Source: JAAYED01 sp040772225 (GTDB lineage Bacteria; Chloroflexota; Anaerolineae; UBA1429). Taken from it: DNA of 64,000 nt. Shown in pieces: positions 41,371 to 51,993 of the stretch. Location of the stretch: the NCBI GenBank assembly GCA_040772225.1, contig JAXGYO010000003.1, forward strand, positions 1 to 64,000, read 5' to 3'. The notes below the pieces were generated by a model that saw only the letters and a program-made list of their open reading frames with translations, made no database searches and was not told where the DNA came from. Numbering within the stretch: position 1 is the first letter of the stretch; the number at the start of each line of letters is the position of its first letter. The translations under genes were made by a program, and so were the position numbers.

Positions 41371-43113
41371 ATGAACGAAAAGATTCTGGTGAGTGTGGCC
41401 TGGCCCTATGCCAACTCGCCGCTGCATCTGGGCCAGGTGGCCGGCGCCTACCTCCCGCCGGATATCTTTGCGCGGTACCATCGCCTGCGCGGCAACGACG
41501 TCCTGATGGTCTCCGGTTCGGACACCCATGGCACGCCCATCACCATCACCGCCGAGCGCGAGGGAATTACACCGGGCGAGGTGGTGGAGCGGTTCCATCG
41601 CAGCTTTCTGGAGACGTTTCTGGGGCTCGGCCTCACGTTTGACCTGTTCACTCACACCGATACCGAGAACCACTGGGACGTCACGCTGCGCATGTTCAAC
41701 CGCCTTCTCGAGCGCGGGTATGTACACAAGCAGACCATGGAAGCGCTATACTGCGAACAGTGCCAGCGTTTTCTGGCGGATCGTTATGTCGAGGGAACCT
41801 GCCCGTTCTGCGGGTATGAGGACGCCCGGGGCGACCAATGCGACAACTGCGGCAAGCCGCTGGACGCGCTGCAGCTGGTCCACCCGCGCTGCAAGTTCTC
41901 CGGCGACACGCCCATAGTGCGCGAGACGGAGCATTTCTTCCTGGACCTCTCACAGTTCAACGAGCCCCTGAAGGATTGGGTGGCCGCCAAGGATTACTGG
42001 CGCACGGCCGTGCGCAACTTTTCCCTCGGCATGCTGGAGGAGGGCCTGCGACCGCGCGCCATCACCCGCGACATCGACTGGGGGATCCCGGTGCCCGTGG
42101 CGGGCTATGAGGACAAGCGCATCTATGTCTGGTTCGACGCCGTGATCGGCTACCTGTCGGCCAGCATCGAGTGGGCGCACAACCGCGGCACGCCCGAGGC
42201 CTGGCTGGACTGGTGGGACCCCGAGCGGCCGGCGCGCTCCTACTATTTCATCGGCAAGGACAATACGTTCTTCCACACGCTGATCTGGCCGGCGATGCTG
42301 CTGGGCTACGGCGACCTGCGGCTGCCCTACGATGTGCCCGCCAACGAGTACCTGACGCTGGAGGGGCGCAAATTCTCCTCAAGCCGGAACTGGGCCATCT
42401 GGGCGCCGGACTATCTCTCGCGCTACGACGCCGACCCGATCCGCTACTATTTGACGACGCACGCGCCCGAGAGCAGCGACTCGGACTTTTCCTGGGCCGA
42501 GTTCCTGGCGGCGAATAACAACGAACTGGTGGGCACCTGGGGCAACCTGGCGCACCGCGTCCTGACCTTTGCCTATCGCAACTTTGAGGGGCGCGTTCCC
42601 GAGCCCGGCGACCTGACGGACGAGGACCGCGCCATCATCGCCACTGTGGAGGCCGCCTTTGCGCCGGTGGCCGAGGACCTGGAGGCCTGCCGCTTTCGCG
42701 CCGGGCTGGCCAAGGCCATGGCCGTGGCCCGCGAGGCGAACCGCTATCTGGACGCCGCTGCGCCCTGGAAGGCACTCAAGACCGATCGCGCCCGCGCGGC
42801 AACCGCAGTCTATGTCACGCTCAAAGTGGTGGACTCGCTCAAGGTGCTCTTTGCACCATACGTGCCCTTTGGCTCGGAGAAACTCCATGCCACGCTGGGA
42901 TACGACGAGCCGCTCTTTGGCAGGCAGGAGGTCGTCGAGTACCAGGAGTCCGAGCGGCGCCACGCAGGACTGACGTATCACGGCGTTGCTGAGGGCACGG
43001 ATCGCTGGGCGCCGAGTGCCCTGCTGCCCGGGCAGCTGTTGCGCGAGCCTGCGCCCCTCTTCAAGAAGCTGGACGACGAGATTGTGGAGCAGGAACTGGC
43101 GCGCCTGGGCTAG
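41371..43113 (+). CDS. metG: Methionine--tRNA ligase
   Basis: A 580-residue class I synthetase that charges tRNA-Met. The HIGH motif is HLGQ in YANSPLHLGQVAGAYLPPDI; the KMSKS equivalent is KFSSS in LEGRKFSSSRNW. The connective domain has four zinc knuckles, CEQC, CPFC, CDNC and HPRC, as in the two-zinc MetG type. The anticodon-binding helices follow (WGNLAHRVLTFAYRNFEGRVPEPG). No C-terminal tRNA-binding (EMAP-like) domain is present, consistent with the length. ATG 41371. Confidence 0.97.
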   Translation: MNEKILVSVAWPYANSPLHLGQVAGAYLPPDIFARYHRLRGNDVLMVSGSDTHGTPITITAEREGITPGEVVERFHRSFLETFLGLGLTFDLFTHTDTENHWDVTLRMFNRLLERGYVHKQTMEALYCEQCQRFLADRYVEGTCPFCGYEDARGDQCDNCGKPLDALQLVHPRCKFSGDTPIVRETEHFFLDLSQFNEPLKDWVAAKDYWRTAVRNFSLGMLEEGLRPRAITRDIDWGIPVPVAGYEDKRIYVWFDAVIGYLSASIEWAHNRGTPEAWLDWWDPERPARSYYFIGKDNTFFHTLIWPAMLLGYGDLRLPYDVPANEYLTLEGRKFSSSRNWAIWAPDYLSRYDADPIRYYLTTHAPESSDSDFSWAEFLAANNNELVGTWGNLAHRVLTFAYRNFEGRVPEPGDLTDEDRAIIATVEAAFAPVAEDLEACRFRAGLAKAMAVAREANRYLDAAAPWKALKTDRARAATAVYVTLKVVDSLKVLFAPYVPFGSEKLHATLGYDEPLFGRQEVVEYQESERRHAGLTYHGVAEGTDRWAPSALLPGQLLREPAPLFKKLDDEIVEQELARLG

Positions 43114-43127
43114 TCGACGTATTGTAG

Positions 43128-43161
43128 GGGCACCCGGCGCCCGCAGGGGCATCGGGTGCCC
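43128..43161 (+). terminator. Terminator of metG
   Basis: GGGCACCCG and CGGGTGCCC pair over 9 bp around a 16-base loop, followed by TTATCC, 15 bases after the metG stop. An apparent start of the next gene at 43156 falls inside it and is therefore rejected. Confidence 0.65.
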
Positions 43162-43191
43162 TTATCCATTGTTGCTATCCTGGAGGCAGTG

Positions 43192-44682
43192 GTGAGCGCC
43201 GACCCGCAAAGCGAACAACGGACCCGGATCTGGCTGGCGCTGATCCTGCTGGTCTACCTCGTGTTGGCCAGCGCCTACGCCGTGTACACCCCCGCCTGGC
43301 AGGTGCCCGACGAGCCGGCGCACTATAACTATGTCCGGCACATCGCCGAGACAGGCACCCTGCCGGAGCTCAGACCGGGCGACTACCCCGCCGGGTACCT
43401 GGAGGAGATCAAGGCTGCGCGCTTTGCCCCGGATTATAGCATTGACCCGATCCGCTACGAGTCGCACCAGCCCCCGCTATACTATCTGCTGGCCACGCCC
43501 GTGTTCCTGCTGGGCCACGCGTTAGGGATGGAGACGCCCCTTCTGTTCCTACGCCTCTTTACGGCTCTGCTGGGTGCCCTGTCATTGCTGGTCACGTACC
43601 AGCTCATTCGTGCGCTCCTGCCCGATCGGCCCATCATTGCGCTCGGAACGGTCGCCTTCATGGCGTTCCTGCCCATGCGGCTGGCGGTCACCGGGGCTGT
43701 GAACAATGACGTCCTCGTCGAGTTGCTCCTGGCTCTCACCGCCTGGCAACTGGTGCTGCTGGGCCGCCACGAGTGGACCCCCCGGCGCGCGCTGCTGCTG
43801 GGCCTGACCATCGGCCTGGCGTTTCTCACCAAGCTGCAGGCCTATGTGGCCGCACCGCTGGCCTTTTTCGCGTGGGCCTGGGCCGCGGCGGACGCCCGCC
43901 GCATGCGGCGCCCGCTGGCCCCCCTGCTGGCCCAGGGTACGCTGGTGCTCACAGTCGCTCTAGCCTGCATCGCGCCCTGGCTGGCGCGCAACGCGGCCGT
44001 CTACGGCGCCGGCGACCTGCTGGCGATGGTGCGGCACGACACAGTCGCGGGCGGGCAACTGACCACAGCCGCGCTGATCGCCCAACGGGGACTGGCAGGC
44101 ACCCTGCGCAGCCTGGTCCAGACCACTTTTCAGTCCTTCTGGGGGCAATTCGGCTGGATGGGCGTGCCGCTGCACCCGCGCGTGTATCAGGCCCTGGCCG
44201 CCCTCTGTGCCCTGGCGCTGCTGGGCGTGCTCGACGGCGCGCGCGACCTCTGGCGCGCCGCAAAGAACAGCGGGCGGGCCTATCGGATGATGCTATTGGC
44301 CGCCTGGGGAGCGCTCACTGTGGCCGGGTTCCTGTGGTACAACCTGCAGTACGTCCAGCATCAGGGTCGTTACCTGTTCCCCGCGCTGCCAGTCTGGGCG
44401 CTGCTGTTCACCTGGGGAATGAAGCGGCTGTACACCCGCGCGCCGCGCTGGGTGTTCATCCTGCTGGGACTGGTCGTCCTGACGCTCGGAGTGATGGGAC
44501 TGGTGACCGCCGACCTCAAGGCCTACGCGCTGATGCTGGTGCTAGGGGCTCTGGCACTGGTCTTAGCGGGCGGCATCGTCGAGCACCGCTGGCCGGGGAT
44601 CATGCTGATCGCCACTTATCTGGGCATGGCAAGTTTCGCCGTCTGCTGCCTGACCGTGCTCGTGCCCGCGCTAACACCTTGA
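43192..44682 (+). CDS. Membrane glycosyltransferase, GT39/ArnT-like
   Basis: A 496-residue polytopic membrane protein with about 11-12 hydrophobic segments. The first extracytoplasmic loop has VYTPAWQVPDEPAHYNYVRHIAETG, containing the acidic DEP motif of GT-C enzymes that use polyprenyl-phosphate sugars, and DPIRYESHQPPLYYLLATPVF. GTG 43192 with GGAGGC just upstream is the likely start. It would add a sugar to a protein or glycan outside the membrane. Confidence 0.8.
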   Translation: MSADPQSEQRTRIWLALILLVYLVLASAYAVYTPAWQVPDEPAHYNYVRHIAETGTLPELRPGDYPAGYLEEIKAARFAPDYSIDPIRYESHQPPLYYLLATPVFLLGHALGMETPLLFLRLFTALLGALSLLVTYQLIRALLPDRPIIALGTVAFMAFLPMRLAVTGAVNNDVLVELLLALTAWQLVLLGRHEWTPRRALLLGLTIGLAFLTKLQAYVAAPLAFFAWAWAAADARRMRRPLAPLLAQGTLVLTVALACIAPWLARNAAVYGAGDLLAMVRHDTVAGGQLTTAALIAQRGLAGTLRSLVQTTFQSFWGQFGWMGVPLHPRVYQALAALCALALLGVLDGARDLWRAAKNSGRAYRMMLLAAWGALTVAGFLWYNLQYVQHQGRYLFPALPVWALLFTWGMKRLYTRAPRWVFILLGLVVLTLGVMGLVTADLKAYALMLVLGALALVLAGGIVEHRWPGIMLIATYLGMASFAVCCLTVLVPALTP

Positions 44683-44709
44683 GCGCGGCAGACGTTCGCG
44701 GATAGCCAA

Positions 44710-44736
44710 AGGGCCGGCTCGTGATGAGCCGGCCCT
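44710..44736. terminator. Bidirectional hairpin between convergent genes
   Basis: An 11-bp perfect stem (AGGGCCGGCTC / GAGCCGGCCCT) with a 5-base loop lies 28 bases after the membrane transferase stop and 73 bases beyond groEL. On the minus strand it ends CCCTTTGG, a weak T-run. Confidence 0.65.
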
Positions 44737-44808
44737 CACACCTATCGGTGCGCACAGTGCGCACGAGCTTGGGAACCGGTCAATAGACCGGATCCCAACC
44801 TTTCGGAT

Positions 44809-46446
<1,638 letters not shown>

Positions 46447-46474
46447 TTTAAAGTCTCCTCAGGCGTAATTGATG

Positions 46475-46774
46475 TTACGAAAGGACTGCCAGTAGATCGT
46501 TCTCACGCATCACAAGCAGCGTGCGGGTGGTGCTCATCTTGAATTCCGTGCCGGCGTACTTGGCAAATAGCACCGTATCGCCGACTTTGACGTCCAGCGG
46601 TATCAGATGACCGTCCTTGTCACGGGCGCCCGGGCCTACCGCCAGCACCTTGCCGCTCTGCGGCTTTTCCTTGGCGGTCTCTGGAAGCACGATGCCCGAC
46701 GCGGTCGTCTGCTCCTCCTCCAGTGGCTCAATCACGACCCGATCGCCCAGCGGCCTCAGATTCAACTCTGCCAT
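46475..46774 (-). CDS. groS: Co-chaperonin GroES (Hsp10)
   Basis: A 99-residue lid protein for GroEL. NLRPLGDRVVIEPLEEEQTTASGIVLP includes the mobile loop, and KVGDTVLFAKYAGTEFKM is typical of the family. ATG 46774 follows AGGAGGG. It is the first gene of the groESL operon. Confidence 0.98.
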   Translation of the reverse strand: MAELNLRPLGDRVVIEPLEEEQTTASGIVLPETAKEKPQSGKVLAVGPGARDKDGHLIPLDVKVGDTVLFAKYAGTEFKMSTTRTLLVMRENDLLAVLS

Positions 46775-46833
46775 CTCGAACCCTCCTGTGCACTGTCATT
46801 GTGTCCCCAACGGTGGCGAGCCCCGCACACTGG

Positions 46834-46860
46834 CTGGCACTCAACACCTGCGAGTGCCAG
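46834..46860 (-). promoter_or_regulatory. CIRCE element (HrcA operator)
   Basis: CTGGCACTC, nine bases, GAGTGCCAG: a perfect 9-bp inverted repeat with the exact N9 spacing of CIRCE and differing from the TTAGCACTC consensus only at the outer positions. It lies just downstream of the groESL -10 box, where HrcA binding blocks transcription at normal temperature. A further half-site, GAGTGCC, is at 46896-46902. hrcA itself is not in the window. Confidence 0.92.
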
Positions 46861-46861
46861 T

Positions 46862-46890
46862 ATACTAGCACAGCGGATTGGCAATGTCAA
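46862..46890 (-). promoter_or_regulatory. groESL promoter
   Basis: On the minus strand TTGACA (46890-46885), 17 bases, TAGTAT (46867-46862): a vegetative-type promoter right above the CIRCE element. Confidence 0.8.
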
Positions 46891-47035
46891 GTGGGGAGTG
46901 CCAAATACACAATTGGTCACCGCAAATGCCGTGCACGCAGCCCAGGCGGCCCGCTTGTGACAGGTCAGAGCCAATGCCTATAATGGCCTCATCACATTTT
47001 GCCTGCCCCTCGGTGGCGGGCAGAAAGCAGCCCCA

Positions 47036-47833
47036 ATGCGAATTACCCTTCTTGGCACCGGCACTTCACACGGTGTGCCCCCGCTGGATTGCATGATCAC
47101 TGACTATGCCACCTGCCCCCGCGGGGTGTGCCAGAAGGCGCAGATCGACCCGCGGCACCGGAGGACGCGCGCCTCGCTCCTGGTCGAGACAGGGGATCGG
47201 AGCGTCCTGATCGATACGTCGCAGGATTTCCGCCAGCAGATGCTGGACAATCATGTACGGCGGATCGATGCGGTGCTCTACACCCACTGCCACGCGGACC
47301 ACGTCTTTGGCCTGCCCGATCTGCGGTCTTACTCGCATCGTCAGGCGGGCGAGATCGACGTCTACGGGTCCAGCGAGACTCTGGCCAGCCTGGAGCACAC
47401 CTTTGACTATGTCTTTCACCCGCCCAACTTTCGGGGCGGAGGCATCCCGGCGCTCGCACCACACCTGCTCGATGACGGCCTCACTCTGGACGGTGCACGC
47501 ATCGAGACGCTACCGGTAGAGCACAGCGGCCTGCAGGGCTGCCAGGGCTACCGCATCGGCGACCTGGCCTATATTCCGGACGCCAAGCTCATCCCGCAGG
47601 AGACACTGGAGCGCATGCAAGGGCTGGACCTGTTGATCATCAACTGCCTGAGGCTCACGCCGCACGCAGCACACCTCTCGCTGGAGGAGAGCCTGGCCTA
47701 TGCACGTCAGATCGCACCGCGGCGCTGCGTGTTTACGCACATGACGCACGACATCGACTATGAGATCGACTCGGCCCTGCTGCCCGACTGGGCGTCTTTT
47801 GGCTATGATGGCCAGACCGTCGAGGTGGCCTAG
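47036..47833 (+). CDS. PhnP-like MBL-fold phosphodiesterase
   Basis: A 265-residue metallo-beta-lactamase-fold hydrolase. MRITLLGTGTSHGVPPLDC opens the fold, the metal motif is THCHADH (HxHxDH), followed by GLPDLRSY, then YIPDAKLIPQE and HMTHDIDYEID for the remaining ligands. It resembles PhnP and related cyclic-phosphodiesterases, though the phosphonate operon is absent; the CxxC-type cysteines near residues 19-32 could bind a structural zinc as in PhnP. Its stop is one base before the MFS gene's ATG. Confidence 0.82.
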   Translation: MRITLLGTGTSHGVPPLDCMITDYATCPRGVCQKAQIDPRHRRTRASLLVETGDRSVLIDTSQDFRQQMLDNHVRRIDAVLYTHCHADHVFGLPDLRSYSHRQAGEIDVYGSSETLASLEHTFDYVFHPPNFRGGGIPALAPHLLDDGLTLDGARIETLPVEHSGLQGCQGYRIGDLAYIPDAKLIPQETLERMQGLDLLIINCLRLTPHAAHLSLEESLAYARQIAPRRCVFTHMTHDIDYEIDSALLPDWASFGYDGQTVEVA

Positions 47834-47834
47834 G

Positions 47835-49040
47835 ATGACGCCTGCCCAGACACTGGCCCGGCTACGCTCCGCGCTGAGCAGCGTGGTGCAACTCAAGCTG
47901 CTCTACCTGCTGGTCTTTAGCAGCTATGGCGCTACGCAGCTCTACCGCACCCTCTACTGGCGCCGCATAGGTCTGGACAATGCGGCCATCGGCCTGTTGG
48001 TCGGCCTGCAACCCCTGATCGCCATCGTGGCGGGCCCGCTCTGGAGCCTGCTTGCGGACCGCCTGGGCATCCGCGGGCGACTGCTGACCATCGTCATCGC
48101 GCTGAGCATCGTGCCGATGGTCGCCATGGCCTGGCTGAACACCTTTGGCTGGCTAATCGCATTGAACGTTCTCTATGCGCTCTTTTGGAGCCCGATCCAG
48201 CCGCTGATGGATAGCATCGCGCTGGGCTCGCTGGGGGAGGAGCGGCATCGCTATGCCGTCATCCGCGGTTTCGGCTCGCTGGGCTATGCGCCGGCGGCCT
48301 GGATCACGGGACTACTGATCCAGGGGCGCGACATCCGCTGGGTCTTTGCCGCCTATGCCGCGCTCATGGCGGGCGCGGCACTGTTGTCGCTGGGCATGCG
48401 TGCTGAGCAGGGAGCGCTCTTTCGCGGGAATGTTGCTGGCATAGGTGCGCTGCTCAAGAACCGCAACTGGCAGCGGTTTATGGCTGCCGTGTTCGTCGCC
48501 ATGGCGCTTCAGGAAGTGCTCAATAGCTACACGGGGCTGTACCTGGATACGCTGGGTGCCACTGAGGGGATGATCGGGTTCACCGGCGCGCTGGGCTCTG
48601 GCACGCAGACGTTGCTGATGCTGGCGGCCCTGCCGGCCCTCCTGCGGCGCTGGGGCAGCGAGCGCCTGCTGCTTCTCTCCTTTAGCACCTACGTGCTGCG
48701 TTTTGCCCTGTTTGCTCTCGTCCCCATCGCCTGGGTGGCCTCACTGAACAGCGCCCTCCTGGGGCTCTCCTTTGGCGCGGCGCTGGTGGCGACCGTCGAG
48801 TTCGCGGGGCGGCACGCCCCTCCCGGCATGGAGGCCACGGCCCAGGCGCTGGCCAACAGCCTGGTTGCAGGTCTCGGGCGGGCCACAGGCGGGATGGCAG
48901 GGGGCGCAGGATACGAAAGCCTCGGGCCGCAGTCCATGTTCGCGCTGTGCGGCGGCGTGTCGCTGGCTGGCGCCCTGGGATTCTCTCGAGCGGTGCGGCA
49001 GGCTGGCGCGCGCCAGACCGTCGCACAGCCCGATCTCTAG
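47835..49040 (+). CDS. Major facilitator superfamily transporter
   Basis: A 401-residue membrane protein with about 12 hydrophobic segments in two halves. Landmarks: WRRIGLDNAAIGLLVGLQPL, LLADRLGIRGR (the loop 2-3 motif of MFS), and ALFWSPIQPLMDSIALGSLG. The pattern fits the MFS_1-like (nucleoside/sugar-type) branch. ATG 47835 immediately follows the PhnP-like stop, so the two are translated together. The substrate is unknown. Confidence 0.83.
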   Translation: MTPAQTLARLRSALSSVVQLKLLYLLVFSSYGATQLYRTLYWRRIGLDNAAIGLLVGLQPLIAIVAGPLWSLLADRLGIRGRLLTIVIALSIVPMVAMAWLNTFGWLIALNVLYALFWSPIQPLMDSIALGSLGEERHRYAVIRGFGSLGYAPAAWITGLLIQGRDIRWVFAAYAALMAGAALLSLGMRAEQGALFRGNVAGIGALLKNRNWQRFMAAVFVAMALQEVLNSYTGLYLDTLGATEGMIGFTGALGSGTQTLLMLAALPALLRRWGSERLLLLSFSTYVLRFALFALVPIAWVASLNSALLGLSFGAALVATVEFAGRHAPPGMEATAQALANSLVAGLGRATGGMAGGAGYESLGPQSMFALCGGVSLAGALGFSRAVRQAGARQTVAQPDL

Positions 49041-49284
49041 CCAACCATGCGCATGTCATCCAACCGCTACGCAGGCCAGCGCTCCGTTTGGCGCGCGCGA
49101 ACATGTGTGCTATCCTTGTAGCTGGATGGGTCGGGTCGCACATGCCACGTTTGGCAGGCCCATCAACGTACGAGGTAGACAGCGTGCCAGATGAAATATG
49201 CGCTCTTCCGCCCCTCGCGCAGCGACCGGGCGGTTATTTTTATGTTTGCGATATACTACTGAAAGGTTAAACAGAATAGAACAC

Positions 49285-50946
49285 ATGACAGAGAACAAAC
49301 TTAGGCTCGTCCCCCTGGGGGGGCTGAGCGGCATCGGCAAGAACTGCACCATCCTCGAGTATGGGGAGCAGATCCTGGTCATCGATGCTGGCATCGAGTT
49401 CCCCAGCGAGGAAATGCTCGGCGTGGATGTGGTGATCCCCGATTTTTCGTACCTGATCGAGAATCAGGAGCGCGTGCGGGGCATCGTGATCACACACGGG
49501 CACGAGGATCACATCGGCGGGCTGCCCTATCTACTGCAAGATATCTCGGTCCCGGTGTACGCGACGACCCTCACGCGTGGGCTGATCGAGGTCAAGCTCA
49601 ATGCAGAACTCAAGAGGCGCGCGCGCCTGCAGACGATTGCGCCAGGCCGCGCGATCACACTGGGTAGCTTTGAAGTGACCCCATTTCACGTGAACCACTC
49701 TATCCCGGATGCCGTGGGGCTTGCGATCCGCACGCCCGCCGGGCTGGTGGTGCACTCGGGCGATTTCAAGATCGATCACACCCCCATCGAAGGCGATCCC
49801 GCTGATCTCGGTCAGCTGGCGCTGCTTTCAGCAGAGGGTGTGCTGCTCCTGCTATCGGACAGCACCAACGCCGAGACGCCCGGATATACTGTGTCAGAGA
49901 GCCGCTTGCGCGATACGTTTGAGCAGGTATTCTCTCACGCCGACGGACGCATCATTGTGACGACCTTTGCTTCCCTGCTGTCACGCGTTCAGCTCGTGAT
50001 CGAGACTGCGGCGCAGTTCGGACGCAAAGTCGCCTTTGCAGGCCGCAGCATGGAGCAGAACACGGCCATCGCCGAGGAGCTGGGCTATCTCCAATGGCCG
50101 GAGAATACGCGTGTGCCGCTCAGCCAGATCAATGATCTGCCTGATGAACAGGTCGTCATCGTCGCCACCGGTTCGCAGGGCGAGGTCAATTCGGCCCTTG
50201 CACGCATGGCATCCGGGCGCTTTCGTGAGGTGCAAATTCGTGAAGGGGACACTGTCCTGATCTCGGCAAAGGCGATTCCGGGTAACGAGACGGCGATCCA
50301 TCGCAACATCGATAACCTTTTCCGCAGAGGTGCCGAGGTGATCTACGGCGCACCGGCAGGCCTGCACGTCTCCGGGCACGCGGCACAGGAAGAGCTCAAG
50401 ATGCTTCTCAACCTGCTGCGGCCGGTGTACTTTGTGCCCGTGCACGGCGCCTATCGCATGCTCCACCAGCATGCCCGTCTCGCCTACGAGCTCGGAATGA
50501 GCCCCGAGAACGTGTTTATCATGGACAATGGTGACACACTGGAAGTGAGCATCGACGGAGCCCACCGGGGTGAACCGATCCCCGCAGAAGGGATCATGGT
50601 CGATGGCTCCACCGTGGGCGATGTCGGCCCGACCATCCTGCGCGACCGCATGACCCTCGCTCAAGATGGCATCGTCGTCGCCAAGGTGTCGGTGGACAGC
50701 CGCACCAGGCGTGTGACGCGTGATCCGGAGATCGTTGCACACGGGTTCGTGTACCTGCCCGAAGCGGGAGACTTGATCGAGGCGGCCAACAAGACCGTGG
50801 CGCAGGTCGTCGAGAGCTACCAGGGCAACGGACAGGGCTATGACGCCAACCAGATGAGCCTGATCGTCGAACGACGGCTGGGGAGCTTTTTCCGGAGTGA
50901 GACCGGCCGCAACCCCGTCGTGGTGGCAGTGGTCTCCGTCACCTGA
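49285..50946 (+). CDS. rnj: Ribonuclease J
   Basis: A 553-residue MBL/beta-CASP ribonuclease for 5'-3' decay and processing of mRNA and rRNA. LRLVPLGGLSGIGKNCTILEY opens the domain; the metal motif is ITHGHEDHIGGLPYLL, with HSGDFKIDHTPIEG and SDSTNAETPGYTVSE after it; the beta-CASP part has GRKVAFAGRSMEQN, and APAGLHVSGHAAQEELKMLLNLLRPVYFVPVHGAYRML closes the site. The ATG at 49285 is used; the frame runs upstream to 49198 through the promoter (TATACT at 49252-49257). Confidence 0.95.
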   Translation: MTENKLRLVPLGGLSGIGKNCTILEYGEQILVIDAGIEFPSEEMLGVDVVIPDFSYLIENQERVRGIVITHGHEDHIGGLPYLLQDISVPVYATTLTRGLIEVKLNAELKRRARLQTIAPGRAITLGSFEVTPFHVNHSIPDAVGLAIRTPAGLVVHSGDFKIDHTPIEGDPADLGQLALLSAEGVLLLLSDSTNAETPGYTVSESRLRDTFEQVFSHADGRIIVTTFASLLSRVQLVIETAAQFGRKVAFAGRSMEQNTAIAEELGYLQWPENTRVPLSQINDLPDEQVVIVATGSQGEVNSALARMASGRFREVQIREGDTVLISAKAIPGNETAIHRNIDNLFRRGAEVIYGAPAGLHVSGHAAQEELKMLLNLLRPVYFVPVHGAYRMLHQHARLAYELGMSPENVFIMDNGDTLEVSIDGAHRGEPIPAEGIMVDGSTVGDVGPTILRDRMTLAQDGIVVAKVSVDSRTRRVTRDPEIVAHGFVYLPEAGDLIEAANKTVAQVVESYQGNGQGYDANQMSLIVERRLGSFFRSETGRNPVVVAVVSVT

Positions 50947-50962
50947 TCCTGGCAATACAGCG

Positions 50963-50986
50963 AGAGGCGGGCCAAGACCCGCCTCT
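50963..50986. terminator. Hairpin between RNase J and the next operon
   Basis: AGAGGCGGG and CCCGCCTCT form a 9-bp perfect stem with a 6-base loop, 16 bases after the RNase J stop and 11 before the end of the convergent Gfo/Idh gene. Confidence 0.7.
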
Positions 50987-50997
50987 GCGTGTTCAGG

Positions 50998-51954
50998 CTA
51001 GATCGAGACCATCTCTGCGCCACCCTCATTGAGCGACCGTTGCGCGGCATCGAGAATCCGAGGCACCTCTAGAAGAGCCTCCCAGTCACAGGCCGAATCC
51101 CCTGAACGCACCCTCTGGACAAAGCCAGCGATCACGTCCTCCAGGTCGGCGCGTCGCCCGACGTAGCGGACCGGCTGCCAGGTGCCAGCCGGCGCATCCT
51201 CCGTTGAGAAACCACGGACGGCCCGCGGCTCTGCGGACAGGTCGACCTGACCACGGCTCGCGATCAGACTGCGCGCGGCAGTCATCTCTTGCGCCCCAAC
51301 CACGCGAGATCCCACGGTATAGACGCCTGCGGCACCGTGCTCGTAGCCAACGTCGAGCACAATCACCTCTGCACCGTCAGAGCCCCCTACCCTGCGCGCC
51401 ATCGCCCCGGTCGCCGCGGTGCCCGCCAGATACTGGAACAGGCCCAGATCAGTTGCCACCGCGATACGCCAATCGGCGATCTCGCCACTGTTCATGCAAG
51501 CCGACTGCCACAACAGCACCTGGCCAAAGAGGTCGGCGCGGATCTGCCTTTGAACCACCACCAGAGCCGGATCAACCGGCCAGGGCGTCGTGAGGCAGAG
51601 GGCAACGCCGGCCTCTGAGGCAGCCTCCACCAGGCGCAGGGCCATCTCTGCATTGAGCGCAAGCGGAGCTGCCATCAGCACATGCTTACGGGCGGCAAGG
51701 GCCCGGTGCACAAGCGCCTCCCTTACGCCGGCCGCCGTCGCGATAAAGACCGCTTCCACATCGTCGCTTTCGATCACGGCGTCAGGCCCATCAACAAAGC
51801 GGGCACTGAACATCTCCTGCAGAGCGCTCGTGTCGCCCATGTCCGAGGCCCCAGCCACGCGTACCTCCGCCCCGTCCACAGCGCTGAGCGCTCGAAACGC
51901 CGCCTGAGCGTGATTGTCCCAGCCGACGATCCCAAATCCGAGTGCAGAACTCAT
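50998..51954 (-). CDS. Gfo/Idh/MocA-like oxidoreductase lacking the EKP lysine
   Basis: A 318-residue protein of the Gfo/Idh family. The Rossmann start is LGFGIVGWDNHAQAAFRAL, an altered glycine motif, and the segment normally reading EKP is HVLMAAPLALN, so the conserved catalytic lysine is missing. Both changes suggest altered or lost dehydrogenase activity. It is the last gene of a three-gene minus-strand operon (lactonase, UroD-like, this). Confidence 0.75.
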   Translation of the reverse strand: MSSALGFGIVGWDNHAQAAFRALSAVDGAEVRVAGASDMGDTSALQEMFSARFVDGPDAVIESDDVEAVFIATAAGVREALVHRALAARKHVLMAAPLALNAEMALRLVEAASEAGVALCLTTPWPVDPALVVVQRQIRADLFGQVLLWQSACMNSGEIADWRIAVATDLGLFQYLAGTAATGAMARRVGGSDGAEVIVLDVGYEHGAAGVYTVGSRVVGAQEMTAARSLIASRGQVDLSAEPRAVRGFSTEDAPAGTWQPVRYVGRRADLEDVIAGFVQRVRSGDSACDWEALLEVPRILDAAQRSLNEGGAEMVSI

Positions 51955-51993
51955 ATTGTCTTCCTTTCGGCGATAGATTAACCCCCGGAGCGA

